Origin: Clostridia bacterium
GTDB lineage: Bacteria > Bacillota > Clostridia > Oscillospirales > CAG-272
DNA: 64,000 bases
NCBI GenBank assembly: GCA_017540175.1
Contig: JAFYBN010000099.1
Location: 24,878 to 88,877 of the forward strand
Direction of reading: 5' to 3'
The notes below the pieces were generated by a model. That model saw only the letters and a program-made list of their open reading frames with translations. It was not told the origin of the DNA and searched no databases. Of the stretch, positions 1-8,316 are shown in pieces. Made by a program: the position numbers and the translations under genes. Position 1 is the stretch's first letter; the number at the start of each line of letters is the position of its first letter.

Positions 1-189
1 GCTTCCCGTGCGGACGTCGTCCTCACGGCGCGCAGCGAGCTTGCTTCCATCGCGGATTCCCTCGTCGCGCCGATGAGCATCGTGAACGCGCTGATCGCCT
101 ATATCTGCAAGAAAAAACAGGACGAGGTGACGGATACCCTCAGCCGTCTCGAATCGGTCTGGAAGGAATACCACGTCTATACGAAATGA
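1..189 (+). CDS. MurR/RpiR family transcriptional regulator, C-terminal end (partial)
   Basis: An open frame runs from the window edge to a TGA at 187-189, giving 62 residues. The sequence reads as the end of a SIS domain: an SIADSLVAPMSIVNALIAY stretch matches the last SIS helix seen in RpiR-type regulators, followed by a basic helix. Such proteins sense phosphosugars through the SIS domain and bind DNA through an N-terminal HTH, which lies outside the window. Its stop overlaps the start of the next gene (ATGA), so the two are probably co-transcribed and translationally coupled. The family call rests only on this tail. Confidence 0.6.
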   Translation, partial: ASRADVVLTARSELASIADSLVAPMSIVNALIAYICKKKQDEVTDTLSRLESVWKEYHVYTK

Positions 190-1421
190 AACATATTCTC
201 ATCATCGGCGCGGGACCGGCGGGCATGCTCGCCGCGATCACGGCGGCAGAGCGGGGAGCAGAGGTCACCGTGCTCGAGCGCAACCCCTACGCGGGCAAAA
301 AGCTCGGCATCACCGGAAAGGGACGGTGCAACGTCACGAACAACTCCTCCCCCCGCGAGGTGATCGAATCCGTGACGACCAACCCGAAATTCCTCTACGG
401 CGCGCTGAACCGCTTCACCCCCGCGGATACCATGGCTTTTTTCGAAAACGCGGGCGTGCCGCTCAAGACCGAGCGCGGAAAGCGGGTCTTTCCAGTCTCG
501 GACAAGGCCGCGGACATTCGCGGCGCGATGGTCGGCCGCATGAAAGCCGCGGGCGTGAAGGTCCTGTATGAGGAAAGAGCCGCGTCCCTTGAAAAAACGG
601 AGGACGGCTGGCTCGTCCGCTCCGCCGCGAAGAACGGAGAACGGACGCACATAGCCGACGCCGTCATCCTCGCGACCGGGGGCGTCTCCTATCCGCTCAC
701 GGGCTCGGACGGGGACGGACACCGGATGCTTTCTTCCCTCGGCGTGCGCGTGACGGAGCTGAAACCCTCCCTCGTGCCGATCGAAACGAAGGAGGATTTC
801 GCCCCTCTCTCCGGGCTGACGCTCAAAAACGTCGTCCTCACCGTATGGAGAGGGGAGGAGACGGTAACATCCGAGATGGGAGAAATGCTCTTCGCTCACT
901 TCGGCGTGACGGGTCCCCTCGTGCTGTCCGCGTCGGCGAACATGCAGAAAGCACGGCTCGAGGAATACCGCCTGACGCTGAATCTCAAGCCCGCGCTCGG
1001 CGCGGAAGAGCTCGACCGCCGCGTGCAGTCCGATTTCGCGAAATACGCGGCGCGCGATCTTATCAACTCGCTCGGCGATCTGCTTCCGAAGGCAATGATC
1101 CCGTATGTGATCGCGCAGTCGGGGGTCGATCCGAGGAAAAAGACCGGTTCGGTCACGAAGGAGGAGCGTCTCGCGCTGGAAGACGCGCTGACCTCGTTCC
1201 GCATCACGCCGCGCTCGTTCCGTCCGATCGCGGAAGCGATCATCACGGCGGGCGGTGCGGATGTGCGTGAGATCGACCCGAAAACCATGGAGGTCAAGGC
1301 GCTGCCCGGACTTTACGTCGCCGGGGAACTGCTTGACGTGAACGCCTATACGGGCGGCTTTAATCTGCAAATCGCGTTCTCGACCGGATACGCCGCGGGA
1401 TACTCCGCGGCAGAGGAATGA
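186..1421 (+). CDS. NAD(P)/FAD-dependent oxidoreductase, HI0933/YhiN family
   Basis: This is a 411-residue flavoprotein. The N terminus carries a Rossmann dinucleotide motif, GAGPAG (residues 8-13), ending in an acidic residue (VLERN) as expected for FAD. An ATGGVSYPLTGSDGDG segment near residue 160 and the C-terminal LPGLYVAGELLDVNAYTGG block are hallmarks of the HI0933/YhiN ('aminoacetone oxidase-like') family. The physiological substrate of this family is not settled. The start ATG at 186 overlaps the upstream stop, and cmk follows after 24 bases. An FAD oxidoreductase of this type beside cmk is a common Clostridia arrangement. Confidence 0.85.
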   Translation: MKHILIIGAGPAGMLAAITAAERGAEVTVLERNPYAGKKLGITGKGRCNVTNNSSPREVIESVTTNPKFLYGALNRFTPADTMAFFENAGVPLKTERGKRVFPVSDKAADIRGAMVGRMKAAGVKVLYEERAASLEKTEDGWLVRSAAKNGERTHIADAVILATGGVSYPLTGSDGDGHRMLSSLGVRVTELKPSLVPIETKEDFAPLSGLTLKNVVLTVWRGEETVTSEMGEMLFAHFGVTGPLVLSASANMQKARLEEYRLTLNLKPALGAEELDRRVQSDFAKYAARDLINSLGDLLPKAMIPYVIAQSGVDPRKKTGSVTKEERLALEDALTSFRITPRSFRPIAEAIITAGGADVREIDPKTMEVKALPGLYVAGELLDVNAYTGGFNLQIAFSTGYAAGYSAAEE

Positions 1422-1445
1422 GAACGGCATCACAGGGAGTCGGAT

Positions 1446-2138
1446 ATGGAATTCAAAAAACTGCGCGTCGCCGTCGACGGACCGTCGGGGGCGGGGAAGA
1501 GCACCGTGGCAAAGGGCGTCGCCGCGAAAACGGGCTTCGTCTATGTCGATACAGGCGCGCTGTATCGTACGGTCGGGCTCTACATGGCGGAGCACGGCAT
1601 CGCCGCCGACGACGGGGACGGCATTGTCGCCGCGCTCCCGAACGTCGAAATCAAGCTGGCATACGAGAACGGAGAGCAAATCATCCGCCTCGGAAACGAA
1701 CCGGTCGGCGCGAAGATCCGCACGGAGGAAGCGTCCTATTACGCGTCCGCCGTCTCGAAGCTGCCGCCCGTGCGGGAGTTTCTGCTCGAGATGCAGCGCT
1801 CGCTCGCGCGCCAAGGCGGCGTGATCATGGACGGGCGCGACATCGGTACGGTCATCATGCCGGACGCGGAGGTCAAGATCTTTCTGACCGCAACACCCGA
1901 AACGCGCGCGCAGCGCCGCTATCGGGAGCAGCGCCAAAAAGGGATCGACGTGACTTACGAAGAAGTGCTCGAGGCGATCATCGCGCGCGACAAACAGGAT
2001 TCCGAGCGCGAGATCGCGCCGCTGAAACCCGCGCCGGATTCCGTCGTCTTTTACAACGACGAGTACGACATCGGCGAATGCGTCGCCTTCGTGGTCGGCG
2101 CGATGAATCAGGCGGCCCTCGATCGCAAAACCGTCTGA
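1446..2138 (+). CDS. cmk: Cytidylate kinase
   Basis: This 230-residue enzyme phosphorylates CMP and dCMP with ATP in cytosolic pyrimidine nucleotide salvage and synthesis. The P-loop GPSGAGKST lies at residues 12-20. The YVDTGALYRTVG segment and the MDGRDIGTVIMPDAEVKIFL block are the expected CMP-binding and core motifs, and the length is normal. It lies between the FAD oxidoreductase and plsC, 14 bases before the plsC start, in the conserved cmk-plsC-ispH order of many Clostridia. The identification is secure. Confidence 0.97.
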   Translation: MEFKKLRVAVDGPSGAGKSTVAKGVAAKTGFVYVDTGALYRTVGLYMAEHGIAADDGDGIVAALPNVEIKLAYENGEQIIRLGNEPVGAKIRTEEASYYASAVSKLPPVREFLLEMQRSLARQGGVIMDGRDIGTVIMPDAEVKIFLTATPETRAQRRYREQRQKGIDVTYEEVLEAIIARDKQDSEREIAPLKPAPDSVVFYNDEYDIGECVAFVVGAMNQAALDRKTV

Positions 2139-2152
2139 GGGGCGGATTGGTC

Positions 2153-2908
2153 ATGAGTTTTTATCGAGGAATCTATAAAGTATTCGCACCGCTTGTCAAA
2201 CTGGTTTACCGCATCACGGCCGAGGGTGTTGAGAATATTCCCGCAGGCGGAGCCATTCTTGCCGCGAATCACACGGCGTTTTCCGATCCCATCGTGATTT
2301 CGGCGGCCGCCAGGCGTCAGGTGCGCTACATGGCGAAAAAGGAGCTGTTTCACTTTCCGCTCGGTCCCATCATCCGCTCGCTCGGCGCGTATCCGGTGGA
2401 CCGCGGCGGCGCGGACGTCGGCAGCATCCGCCGCACCATCGAAATGATCGAAGAAGGCGAGCTCATCGGCATCTTCCCGCAGGGACACCGCCGCGGCGGG
2501 GAAGACATCCGGAATACCGAGATCAAGCCGGGCGTCGGCATGTTCGCATGGCATACCAAGGCCGCGGTCGTTCCCGTGTTCATCGGCAACAAGCGCATGA
2601 AAACCGGGCTTTTCCGCAAAAACCGCGTCGTGTTCGGAAAACCTCTGCTGTTTGAGGACCTGCTGTTCGAGAGGGGCGGAAAGACGGAGTATCTGACGGC
2701 GTCGCGCCTGGTTTTCTCCCGCATCTGCGCCCTCGCATACCCCGATGACGTTCCCGAAGCTCTGCCGGGATCCGGCTCGGAGCCCGGTTCGACTCTGAGT
2801 GATCCTGTGAAACAGTACGCGTCGGATTTCGGGGAATCGCCGAAGGATCCCGACGCCGGTCTCCCGCCGGATGGGCCGCCGAATGGGCGGGAAAAGGAGG
2901 ACGCATGA
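2153..2908 (+). CDS. plsC: 1-acyl-sn-glycerol-3-phosphate acyltransferase (PlsC-like)
   Basis: A 251-residue protein that transfers an acyl chain to lysophosphatidate at the inner membrane face. The NHTAFSD block supplies the catalytic H-x4-D, and FPQGHR is the FPEG-type substrate motif with Gln replacing the usual Glu. The open frame extends far upstream through cmk, but homology begins only at MSFYRGIYKVF, so ATG 2153 is chosen. About 55 C-terminal residues are rich in Pro, Gly and Ser and have no counterpart in the core domain. The stop overlaps the ispH-S1 start by the ATGA junction. Confidence 0.9.
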   Translation: MSFYRGIYKVFAPLVKLVYRITAEGVENIPAGGAILAANHTAFSDPIVISAAARRQVRYMAKKELFHFPLGPIIRSLGAYPVDRGGADVGSIRRTIEMIEEGELIGIFPQGHRRGGEDIRNTEIKPGVGMFAWHTKAAVVPVFIGNKRMKTGLFRKNRVVFGKPLLFEDLLFERGGKTEYLTASRLVFSRICALAYPDDVPEALPGSGSEPGSTLSDPVKQYASDFGESPKDPDAGLPPDGPPNGREKEDA

Positions 2909-5028
2909 ACATCCGCGTCGCTTCCCGCGCGGGCTTCTGCTTCGGCGTGCGCCGCGCGACCGGACTGCTTGAAGCGGAGCTCGACAAGACCGCCGCGCAC
3001 CCGGAGGATGGTCGGAAGGTCTGTGTCCTCGGGCGGATCATTCACAACGACCGCTATATGGACTGGGTCAAGTCGAGAGGAGCGATCGAGATCGGCAGGG
3101 AAGACTTGCCCGCCTTGATCGAAGCCGCGGACCGCGGAGAGCCCGTCACCGTCGTGATCCGCGCGCACGGGGAAATCCGGTCCGTCGTTCAGGCGCTGGA
3201 AGCCTGCGCCGCCCGCAATCCCTCCTTCCGTCTGCTGGACGGAACCTGTCCCTACGTCTCAAAGGTCCGTGCCATCGCGGGAGAGAACAGCGGAGAGAAA
3301 AAGCTTTTCATCCTGCTCGGCAACGCGCATCATCCCGAAGTGGAAGGCATTTTGAGCTGCGCGAAGGGAGAGAGCCTCGTATTTCCGGATGCGGAAAGCC
3401 TCGAGGCCTGGTGGAACAGCAAAGAACCCTCGTTTTTTTGTGAAAAACAAATCAGCTTCGCGGCACAGACCACGCAAAATTTAACGGAATGGAAAAAAAG
3501 TATAAATTTTATCGGAAAGGTCTATACAAACGCAAGTATTTTTGATACAATATGCAGTGTGACCGAGCAGCGTCAGAACGAGACGGCGAAGCTCGCAGGC
3601 GAATCCGACCTCATGATCGTGATCGGATCCCCCGACAGTTCCAATTCGCAGAAGCTCTATGAAATCGGTGCGGCAGCCTGTCCGAGGGCGGTCTTCCTCA
3701 AGGATCCGTCGGACACGTCGGCCGCCGCTGAGCTCATCCGCGCGGCGGGTCATGAAATCCAAAACATATCAATAACTGCCGGCGCCTCGACGCCGTTCAG
3801 TTCAATACAGGAGGTATATCAAGCCATGAATGAGCAGACCGAAAACTTTGCGGAGCTTCTCGAATCGTCTTTCAAAACTTTAAATACAGGAGAAATCGTC
3901 GAAGGCGTTATTACAGCGATCACACCGAATGAGATCCACCTCGATCTCGGCGCGAAGACCACCGGCGTTATCACCCGTGAAAAAGCGACCGACGATCCGC
4001 AGGCGAAGCTCGAAGACCTCTTCAAGGTCGGCGACACCGTCCGCGCGAAGGTCGTGAAGGTTTCCGACATCGACGGCATCGCGACTCTTGACAAGACCAG
4101 GGTCGACGCAGAATCCAACTGGGACAAGATCGTCGCCGCTTACGAAAACGGCGAGACCCTCACCGGCAAGATCACCGAAGCGGTCAACGGCGGCGTCATC
4201 ATCAACCTGAACTCCGTCCGCGTCTTCATCCCCGCGTCCCTCACGGGCGTTCCGAAGGACGGCGATCTCACCACGCTGGTCGGCACGGAACAGAAGGTCA
4301 AGATTATCGAAATCAAGACCGAAAAGAAGAGAGCGTACGCTTCCATCCGCGCGGTCCTCAGAGAAGAGCGCAAGGCAAGAGAAGAAGCGTTCTGGAACAA
4401 CATCCAGGAAGGCATGGAATTCGACGGCGAGATCAAATCCCTCACCGATTTCGGCGCGTTCGTCGACCTCGGCGGCGTGGACGGTATGGTACATACCTCC
4501 GAGCTGAGCTGGCGCCGCATCCGCCGTCCGTCCGACGTCGTTTCCGTTGGCGACAAGATCCATGTTTACGTGAAGGGCTTTGACCGCGAACGCGGCAGAA
4601 TCTCCCTCGGCTACAAGACCGAAGAGATGAACCCGTGGTACATCTTCACGAACAAGTACCAGGAAGGCGACACCGCCGAAGTGAAGATCGTCAGCCTGAT
4701 GCCCTTCGGCGCGTTTGCCGAGATCGTTCCCGGCTGCGACGGCCTGATCCACATCAGCCAGATCGCCGATCACAAGATCATGAAGCCGGACGAAGTCCTT
4801 GCCGTGGGCGATGTCGTCAACGCGAAGATCACCGCGATCGACCGCGAGCACCACAAGGTCAGCCTTTCCATCCGCGAACTTCTGAGAGAAGCTGCCGAAG
4901 CGGCCGCCGAGGCCGAGGAAGCCGCCGAAGAAGTTGAAGCGGCTGAGGAAGCCGACGCCGTCGAGGATGCCGCTCCCGTTGAAGAGCCCGCTCCGGAAAC
5001 TGCCGAAGCCCCGGCCGACGCCGAATAA
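2905..5028 (+). CDS. ispH-rpsA: Bifunctional HMBPP reductase (IspH) / ribosomal protein S1 fusion
   Basis: A 707-residue fusion. Residues 1-300 are IspH, which makes IPP and DMAPP in the MEP pathway. The iron-sulfur cysteines are C12 (GFCFGVRRA), C115 (DGTCPYVSKV) and C217 (FDTICSVTEQRQ), with H88 and the HHPEVEG motif also present. Residues from about 328 hold four S1 RNA-binding repeats (roughly 328-398, 414-485, 502-571, 586-656), then an acidic Glu/Ala tail. The fusion is known in Clostridia. A consensus AGGAGG at 3809-3814 precedes an in-frame ATG at 3826 (M308), exactly where the S1 half begins, so S1 may also be made alone. ATG 2905 overlaps the plsC stop. Confidence 0.95.
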   Translation: MNIRVASRAGFCFGVRRATGLLEAELDKTAAHPEDGRKVCVLGRIIHNDRYMDWVKSRGAIEIGREDLPALIEAADRGEPVTVVIRAHGEIRSVVQALEACAARNPSFRLLDGTCPYVSKVRAIAGENSGEKKLFILLGNAHHPEVEGILSCAKGESLVFPDAESLEAWWNSKEPSFFCEKQISFAAQTTQNLTEWKKSINFIGKVYTNASIFDTICSVTEQRQNETAKLAGESDLMIVIGSPDSSNSQKLYEIGAAACPRAVFLKDPSDTSAAAELIRAAGHEIQNISITAGASTPFSSIQEVYQAMNEQTENFAELLESSFKTLNTGEIVEGVITAITPNEIHLDLGAKTTGVITREKATDDPQAKLEDLFKVGDTVRAKVVKVSDIDGIATLDKTRVDAESNWDKIVAAYENGETLTGKITEAVNGGVIINLNSVRVFIPASLTGVPKDGDLTTLVGTEQKVKIIEIKTEKKRAYASIRAVLREERKAREEAFWNNIQEGMEFDGEIKSLTDFGAFVDLGGVDGMVHTSELSWRRIRRPSDVVSVGDKIHVYVKGFDRERGRISLGYKTEEMNPWYIFTNKYQEGDTAEVKIVSLMPFGAFAEIVPGCDGLIHISQIADHKIMKPDEVLAVGDVVNAKITAIDREHHKVSLSIRELLREAAEAAAEAEEAAEEVEAAEEADAVEDAAPVEEPAPETAEAPADAE
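3523..3551 (+). promoter_or_regulatory. Possible internal promoter ahead of the S1 half
   Basis: Inside the IspH domain, an AT-rich stretch at about 3475-3555 stands out from GC-rich surroundings. It contains TATACA (3523-3528), a 17-base spacer and TACAAT (3546-3551). The -10 differs from consensus at one base and the -35 at two. The encoded residues (FDTIC) are constrained, so the match could be accidental. Confidence 0.3.
3809..3828 (+). promoter_or_regulatory. Internal ribosome-binding site and start for ribosomal protein S1
   Basis: AGGAGG at 3809-3814, then 11 bases, then ATG at 3826 in the ispH-S1 frame. It is a full Shine-Dalgarno match, stronger than the site at the fusion's own ATG at 2905. 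Translation from here would give a 400-residue protein containing all four S1 domains. Confidence 0.5.
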
Positions 5029-5040
5029 TCAAGTCACCCG

Positions 5041-5076
5041 AAGGCGGGAGAACGCTTGTCGTTTCCCCCGCCTTTT
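5041..5076 (+). terminator. Terminator of the ispH-S1 operon
   Basis: AAGGCGGG (5041-5048) pairs with CCCGCCTT (5067-5074) across an 18-base loop, with T residues at the end. It lies 12 bases after the ispH-S1 stop. Confidence 0.75.
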
Positions 5077-5155
5077 CGATAGCATCCGCCGCGCGGCAAG
5101 GCGTGCGGCGCCGGTTGAAACCGTAACACCGTAAACATAATCAGGAGGTAACTAT

Positions 5156-6883
5156 ATGTCCATTCCGAGACCCGAATACCCCCGTCCGACCCTCGTCCGC
5201 GGAGACGAAACCTGGCTCAATCTCAACGGAACCTGGGAATTTGCCTTTGATTTCGGCAACTCCGGCCGCGACCGCAAGATGTGGGACGCCCCGAAGTACG
5301 ACCGTGAAATCGTCGTGCCGTTCGTGCCCGAATCAAAGCTCTCCGGCATCGAATACGTTGATTTCATCCCCGCCGTCTGGTACCGCCGCACCGTCACCCT
5401 TCCGGAGGGCTGGTGCCGCAAATGCGGACGCATCCTGCTCCATTTCGGCGCGGTGGATTATTATTCCGAGATCCGCGTGAATTCCGCGCTCGCCGGGACC
5501 CATCGCGGCGGCTATACTCCCTTTGAGATCGACGTGACCGATCTTCTGAGAGACGGCGAGAACACGATCTCCGTCTTTGCGGAGGACAACGGGCATTCGA
5601 ACCTCCAGCCCACGGGCAAGCAGGTGTATTACAGCTATTACAATTCCGGCTGCCACTATACGCGCTGCACGGGCATCTGGCAGACCGTCTGGATGGAATA
5701 CGTCCCGAACAACTATGTCGCGAACGTCAAAATCACGCCGGACATCGACGCCTCAAGCATCGCGGTGATCGTCAGCCTCGGCGGCGAGAACTCCGGTCTC
5801 TGCTCCCTGAAGGCGGAAGCTCTTTACGGCGGGGAAGTCGTCTCTGAAATCACCGCTCCCGTAATCGGCAAGTTCTCCCAGTTCACGCTCCCCATTCCGG
5901 ACGCGAAGCTCTGGTCCCTCGACGAGCCGAATCTCTACGATCTTCGCATCACTGCCGGGGCTGACACCGCGACCGCGTACTTCGGCATGAGAAGCGTCGC
6001 CATCAAGGGATACGCAATCGAAATCAACCATAAACCCGTGTTCCAGCGTCTCGTTCTCGATCAGGGCTATTTCCCCGACGGCATCTATACCGCACAAAAG
6101 GACGAGGATTTTATCCGCGACATCGAGCTTTCGAAGAAGGCGGGCTTCAACGGCGCGAGAATGCACATGAAAGTGTTTGAGCCCCGCTTCCTCTATCACG
6201 CCGACAAGATCGGTTACCTGCTCTGGGACGAATTCCCGAACTGGGGTCTGGACGAATCGAATCCCGCCGCGCTGCTCTCCATTCTCCCCGAATGGCTCGC
6301 CGAGATGGAACGCGACTACAACCATCCCGCCGTCGTCGGCTGGTGCCCGTTCAACGAGACCGGGGAACGCCGCAACAAGGATCTCTTCCGCACGATGTAC
6401 CGCTCCACGCGCGACTTCGATCCCATGCGTCCCATCATCGATACCTCCGGTTACGTCCACGTCGTGACGGACATCTACGACGTTCACAACTACGACCAGA
6501 ATCCCGAGACCTTCGCGAAGGCGTTCGAGCCCCTTGTCACCGGAGAAGGGACGCCGTTCATCAACAATCCGCGCCACGAGAAATACGAGGGTCAGCCCTA
6601 TTTCGTCTCCGAATTCGGCGGGACCTATTGGAACATCGACGAGGATCCGTCCGCCGCTTGGGGCTACGGTCAGGCGCCGAAATCGCTCGACGAGTTCTAC
6701 GAGCGCTTCAAGTGACTGGTCGACGTCCTGCTCGACAATCCGAAGATGTGCGCGTTCTGCTATACGCAGCTCACCGACGTGTATCAGGAAAAGAACGGCA
6801 TTTACGCCTTCGACCGCCGCGTGAAGTTTGATCTTGACAAGCTCCACGCCATCATGTCCCGTAAGGCCGCCATCGAAAAATAA
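5156..6883 (+). pseudogene. GH2-family glycosidase (beta-galactosidase/glucuronidase type) interrupted by in-frame TGA
   Basis: A strong AGGAGG precedes ATG 5156. The first 519 codons encode a GH2 N-terminal jelly roll, an Ig-like domain and most of a TIM barrel, with the acid/base Glu in PFNETG (E401) and the nucleophile in SEFGG (E486). A TGA at 6713-6715 stops the frame. The same frame then continues for 55 codons (LVDVLLDNPKMCAFCYTQLTD...) to TAA at 6881, matching the expected end of the family domain. One base change (for example GGA to TGA) explains it. No signal peptide is present, so the protein would be cytosolic. The truncated form keeps both catalytic residues but loses the last barrel elements. 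Confidence 0.8.
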
Positions 6884-6901
6884 GCTCCGAACGGACGGTA
6901 T

Positions 6902-6935
6902 GGGGCTTCCCGCAGAAAGGGAAGCCCCGTTTTTT
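6902..6935 (+). terminator. Terminator after the GH2 gene
   Basis: A perfect 10-base stem, GGGGCTTCCC (6902-6911) with GGGAAGCCCC (6919-6928), has a 7-base loop and a run of T. It sits just after the TAA at 6881, not after the TGA at 6713, which supports the longer frame as the ancestral gene. Confidence 0.9.
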
Positions 6936-6967
6936 CCCAGCTTTTTCAGATTCACCCGCAAAACCGC

Positions 6968-6996
6968 TTGACCTCGGACGAAAAGTATTGTATAAT
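6968..6996 (+). promoter_or_regulatory. Promoter for the HAAS-type membrane protein gene
   Basis: TTGACC (6968-6973), a 17-base spacer and TATAAT (6991-6996), 43 bases before the ATG at 7040. Confidence 0.85.
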
Positions 6997-7039
6997 ATCA
7001 GCAGTTCAGGTAAGCGACAGACGGTGAAGGACGGACGGG

Positions 7040-7630
7040 ATGAAAAACGAACTCAACAAAAAAATCAAGGAAATATGCGATTCGGTCGGAACGCCCGCCG
7101 CAAAGCAGATGGCGGAGGATCTGACCGAAAACCTCGACAGACAGTTCGACAGGAGAGTCGCCGCGGGGATGAGCGAGCTTGACGCCTTTCGCGACGTGCT
7201 CCGGAACGTGGATCAGATCGAACAAATGCTGAAGGATCTTCCTTCCGATGAAGGAAACGAGATCGCCGAGAAAGCGGAGCGCCCGAAAAAGCTCGAGTTT
7301 TATCTCTCAAAAATCTCCGCAGTCATGTGGCTGGGGACGACTCTTCTGTTTTTTGCCCTCGGAATGGGACTTCACCTTTGGAAAACGGCGTGGCTTGTGT
7401 TCATTTGGAGCGCGATCGGCGAGATCCTTCTCGACATGACGAAGAACATCAACCGCGGCAAAAATGAAAAGAAAGTGATCCGCGAGGGCTTGTCCGGAAT
7501 CCTGTGGCTGAGCACGACCATCCTGTTTTTCCTGCTCGGTTTTTACGGACACCTCTGGTCCACGGCATGGCTTGTCTTTATCGCCGCCGCGATCGTCCAG
7601 ATCCTGCTCGGCACGTTTCTGAACGACTGA
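7040..7630 (+). CDS. HAAS/DUF1700-like domain membrane protein with duplicated TM hairpin
   Basis: A 196-residue protein. Residues 1-70 form the charged helical 'permease prefix' (HAAS) type domain, with the typical spacing in RVAAGMSELDAFRDVLRNV. Residues 85-195 hold two tandem copies of a membrane unit: L-I-S-A/G-x-WL-T-T-x-LFF-LG..., about 55 residues each, both ending in WLVFI. HAAS domains usually pair with PadR-type repressors or permeases in envelope-stress units, but no PadR gene is adjacent. It has its own promoter and GGACGG-type ribosome site. No enzymatic motif is visible. Confidence 0.6.
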   Translation: MKNELNKKIKEICDSVGTPAAKQMAEDLTENLDRQFDRRVAAGMSELDAFRDVLRNVDQIEQMLKDLPSDEGNEIAEKAERPKKLEFYLSKISAVMWLGTTLLFFALGMGLHLWKTAWLVFIWSAIGEILLDMTKNINRGKNEKKVIREGLSGILWLSTTILFFLLGFYGHLWSTAWLVFIAAAIVQILLGTFLND

Positions 7631-7702
7631 ACCCGGATCGACTGCACGTTTTCAAAATATATATTCATGCGGATTGTTCACAAAGGTTAACATTTTCAAA
7701 CC

Positions 7703-7731
7703 TTGACAATCCGCTTTTTCTGTGGTACAAT
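7703..7731 (+). promoter_or_regulatory. Promoter for the MarR-family regulator
   Basis: TTGACA (7703-7708), a 17-base spacer and TACAAT (7726-7731), 29 bases before the ATG. Confidence 0.85.
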
Positions 7732-7760
7732 AGCGCAAAACACCGGAAGAGGTACAGAAC

Positions 7761-8255
7761 ATGACCGAAAAGCAGGATATCGAAATCGCGCGGGATTTTT
7801 TGAACTTCATGGTTGATTATTACTCACTCACCCGGCGCCATATCATAGAAACGAATCAATACCGGTTCCATTCGCACGGTTTCTCCATGCTTTACACTCT
7901 GAGGAAATACCGCGATCAGCCCGTGACCATGACGAAATTCGCTCAGGAAATGGGGATCACCAAACAGCAGCTGACCAAGCTCGTGAACGATCTGGAGGAA
8001 CAGAATTACGTCTGCCGCTCGCACAACAAGGACAACCGCCGCCAGGTCTATATCAGCATTACCGACGAAGGACTTGCCCATCTCGAGCGGATGCTCGGAG
8101 AGCTTCTGCATGAGATCGTGCGTTCGCTCGCGCGCTTCAGCGAGGAGGAGCGCCTGAGCATCAGCGAGCACGCGACCGCCTTGTCCGAGCTATTTCGCCG
8201 CGACGCGGAGGCGTTTCGGGAAGGTGACGCTTCAATGGATTCCGACGCGGAATAA
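7761..8255 (+). CDS. MarR-family winged-helix transcriptional regulator
   Basis: A 164-residue DNA-binding protein. A winged HTH spans about residues 50-120: the recognition helix region MTKFAQEMGITKQQLTKLVNDLEEQNYV is followed by the wing HNKDNRRQVYISITDEG, typical for MarR, and dimerisation helices flank it. It follows the HAAS membrane gene but has its own promoter. The hydrolase downstream is convergent, so its target is not evident. It may autoregulate, but no clear palindrome was identified at its promoter. Confidence 0.9.
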   Translation: MTEKQDIEIARDFLNFMVDYYSLTRRHIIETNQYRFHSHGFSMLYTLRKYRDQPVTMTKFAQEMGITKQQLTKLVNDLEEQNYVCRSHNKDNRRQVYISITDEGLAHLERMLGELLHEIVRSLARFSEEERLSISEHATALSELFRRDAEAFREGDASMDSDAE

Positions 8256-8272
8256 AGAGCAGAGAAGAAAAC

Positions 8273-8303
8273 AAACAGACCGGAGAGCATCCGGCCTGTT
8301 TTG
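8273..8303. terminator. Bidirectional terminator between MarR and serine hydrolase genes
   Basis: ACAGaCCGG pairs with CCGGcCTGT around AGAGCAT, with T on the right and A on the left. It can serve both converging genes. Confidence 0.75.
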
Positions 8304-8316
8304 GTTTTGCTCGCTT

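Noticed and set aside
177-1937. 586-codon open frame on the minus strand
   Set aside because: It is antisense to the FAD oxidoreductase and cmk, has Arg/His/Val-rich shadow composition and no ribosome site.
5115-5141. Promoter for the GH2 gene (TTGAAA...CATAAT)
   Set aside because: The spacer is only 15 bases; too weak to list as a feature.
6713-6715. TGA read as Gly or Trp (alternative code)
   Set aside because: Many intact genes in the window end at TGA (cmk, plsC, the histidine kinase), and no other in-frame TGA was seen in conserved genes.
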